A stretch of DNA of 6,670 bases, taken from assembly GCA_937957815.1 (NCBI GenBank), contig CALFXN010000348.1, forward strand, positions 1 to 6,670, read 5' to 3'. The notes below the pieces were generated by a model, which worked only from the letters and a program-made list of their open reading frames with translations, ran no database searches and was not told the origin of the DNA. Shown here one piece after another: positions 5,686-6,670 of this stretch (its first letter is position 1; each line of letters opens with the position of its first letter). A program made the translations under genes and the position numbers. This stretch comes from an uncultured Synergistales bacterium. Lineage in GTDB: Bacteria > Synergistota > Synergistia > Synergistales > Aminobacteriaceae.

Positions 5686-6488
5686 GGACTGGTCAACGAC
5701 AATGACCCTTCCCCGTTACGGGGAAGGGTCATTGTCGTTGACCAGTCGTCCGCTCTTGCTTGCAGGACGCTCGCTTGCATGGTATTCGACGTTATTCCTT
5801 GCTCAGTGAGCGCGAGCTTGACAGCTTCAACTGTCGATCTCGGCGCTTCAAGTGTTCTGATGTCGTACTCTTCCTGATATGCGCCGTCATTCCGGCGTTT
5901 GATTTCCTCATGGAGCGATATCGACGCCTTGATAAGTTCCCGGCAAAACTTCCGAAAAGATATGTCGTCCTTTTGCAGGGTGATTCCATTGTCGACAAGG
6001 ATTTCTTCGGCGAGTCCGGCAAATTTCCCGTAGTCGTCTGTCGCAAGACGTTCCAAGGCGTCAGACTGTGCTTCCGTCAGGATTTCTGATTCTACTTCCA
6101 CGTCGTCAATCGTCCTTGGGCGTAGTCGAGTAAGCCGTCGCCGTTCGTCGTCTTCAAGAGCTTCGTTCATCCATTGCGTCACAAGGCGTCTGATTTCTTT
6201 ATCGTCCATAGCCCGATATACCCCTTTCCTGATATCGTCGAAGAGTCCGGAACAGACCCAAGCAAGACGTTGCGCCCGTCTTCCGGCCTCTCTCGGGTTA
6301 CTCGTTCTGAGGGAACAGGTTATCACAGACACGCGAAGGGTTGCCCGTATCGAGTCCGGAACTCTCATGCGGAAATGAAGGATATTGCCTCTCCGGTGGA
6401 AATAAAGCGGCATTTGTGTTCGTGAAGAACTCACTTGTGTTCTCTTCGCGGGTCTGTCGGAAGGACAAAAAAAAGAACTGACACCCAT
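5682..6488 (-). pseudogene. Truncated tyrosine recombinase/integrase: DUF6538-type N-terminus, catalytic domain missing
   Basis: The frame encodes at most 268 aa. MPLYFHRRGNILHFRMRVP at 26-44, then a helical segment with REAGRRAQRLAW (66-77), match the N-terminal DUF6538 domain of phage and island integrases. A long charged helical region follows (about 95-240), as in the linker and core-binding part. The catalytic domain with its R...HxxR...Y residues is absent; intact relatives are usually 350-450 aa. The last 21 or so codons lie inside a perfect inverted repeat and end in an unrelated-looking tail and TGA. Two starts are possible. The ATG at 6486-6488 has AGGTGA 12 nt upstream, which is rather far. 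The ATG at 6411-6413 begins exactly at the domain but lacks an SD. The gene reads away from a tRNA 3' end about 165 bp upstream, the usual position for an island integrase. It is probably non-functional as a recombinase. Confidence 0.75.
5687..5747. repeat. Perfect 61-bp inverted repeat (30-bp arms, 1-nt centre)
   Basis: Bases 5687-5716 are the exact reverse complement of 5718-5747, so transcripts of either strand can form a hairpin of nearly 30 bp closed by a tiny loop. Neither side has a T run, so it is not a standard intrinsic terminator. It lies where the integrase frame is cut off, 1 bp before the -35 box of the Gly-rich gene. It could be a fold-back duplication made during the deletion, a recombination site, or a U-less terminator shielding the promoter. 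Confidence 0.95.
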
Positions 6489-6652
6489 TCGAGATATCCG
6501 TCACCTCTTTTCTGTTCGCTTTGTCTCTTCAGCGCCTCACAAGACTGCGTGATACAGTCTGTGTAGCAGTGTGTGTAACAAAGCGCCATTTTGGGTACGG
6601 ATAAGGGTTGTCAGTTCTGTGGAGTCAGTGTTTGCAAGGGTCCACAACGATT
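6489..6652. other. Non-coding region between tRNA 3' end and integrase; probable attachment-site flank
   Basis: No gene is supported here. The region holds several short repeats of the sort seen around integrase and operator sites. AGACTG/CAGTCT is a 6-bp inverted repeat at 6542-6560. TGTGGA/TCCACA is an inverted repeat at 6618-6623 and 6641-6646. GTCAGT occurs as a direct repeat at 6610 and 6624. No terminator follows the tRNA, as expected if an insertion displaced the original downstream sequence. A second att copy is not found in this window. Confidence 0.45.
6555..6578. repeat. Two adjacent 12-bp direct repeats upstream of the integrase
   Basis: CAGTCTGTGTAG (6555-6566) is followed directly by CAGTGTGTGTAA (6567-6578), which matches at 10 of 12 positions. 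The first unit overlaps the inverted repeat at 6542-6560. The placement about 70-90 bp upstream of the integrase frame suits arm-type integrase sites or an excisionase/repressor site, but this is inferred from position only. Confidence 0.5.
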
Positions 6653-6670
6653 TGGCGGAGGCGTGTGGGA
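6653..6670 (-). tRNA. 3' end of a tRNA gene, probably tRNA-Ser (rest outside window)
   Basis: Read on the minus strand, the last 18 bases are TCCCACACGCCTCCGCCA. They parse as two T-loop bases, T-stem CCACA, acceptor strand CGCCTCC, discriminator G and an encoded CCA. An acceptor of the GGAGGCG/CGCCTCC type with G73 is typical of bacterial tRNA-Ser, but so few bases do not fix the amino acid. Its position just upstream of an integrase frame on the same strand supports use of its 3' end as an attachment site. Confidence 0.6.

Noticed and set aside
5687..5747. Calling the 61-bp palindrome a standard Rho-independent terminator
   Set aside because: Neither strand has a T run after the stem, and the stem is far longer than usual.
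4440..6670. CRISPR array or toxin-antitoxin module in the accessory part
   Set aside because: No regularly spaced repeats and no paired small genes with recognisable toxin or antitoxin features.

Overview
This is a bacterial chromosomal window of roughly 50% GC. The phylum cannot be fixed from the sequence. The CysRS and UvrC read like those of anaerobic diderm lineages such as Synergistota or deltaproteobacterial groups, but that is only an impression. Promoters look sigma70-like and Shine-Dalgarno (SD) sites are strong. The window splits into an ordinary housekeeping left part (1-4435) and an accessory right part (about 4440-6670).

Left part. The 5' end of uvrC (minus strand, leaving the window at base 1) is divergent from cysS (585-1994, plus strand). 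cysS most likely starts at a TTG behind a strong SD, and that SD lies in a small hairpin. cysS ends at a long bidirectional terminator (2055-2097), which it shares with a convergent two-gene minus-strand unit. That unit is a 607-aa multidomain membrane protein (four-TM block, cytoplasmic zinc ribbon, fifth TM segment, SH3-like region, BamE-like C-terminus) followed 31 bp later by queT, a predicted queuosine-precursor transporter.

Right part. The 3' end of a tRNA gene (probably tRNA-Ser, minus strand) sits at the right edge. Reading away from it is a tyrosine recombinase with a DUF6538-type N-terminus that has lost its catalytic domain. The surviving reading frame runs into a perfect 61-bp inverted repeat (5687-5747) and stops just beyond it. 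Next to the repeat is a near-consensus promoter (TTGACT, 17 bp, TATAAT) whose spacer and -10 box are covered by a perfect inverted repeat resembling CsoR/CstR-family operators. The promoter drives a 95-aa secreted glycine-rich protein (5311-5598). Beyond that gene, about 870 bp hold no intact gene but contain the frameshifted C-terminal remnant of a second tyrosine recombinase (about 4565-4844).

Taken together, the right part looks like an eroded tRNA-anchored integrative element. Its one intact gene is a small exported Gly-rich protein under what looks like metal- or sulfide-responsive control. The palindrome, the operator-promoter and that peptide are the least explained parts of the window.
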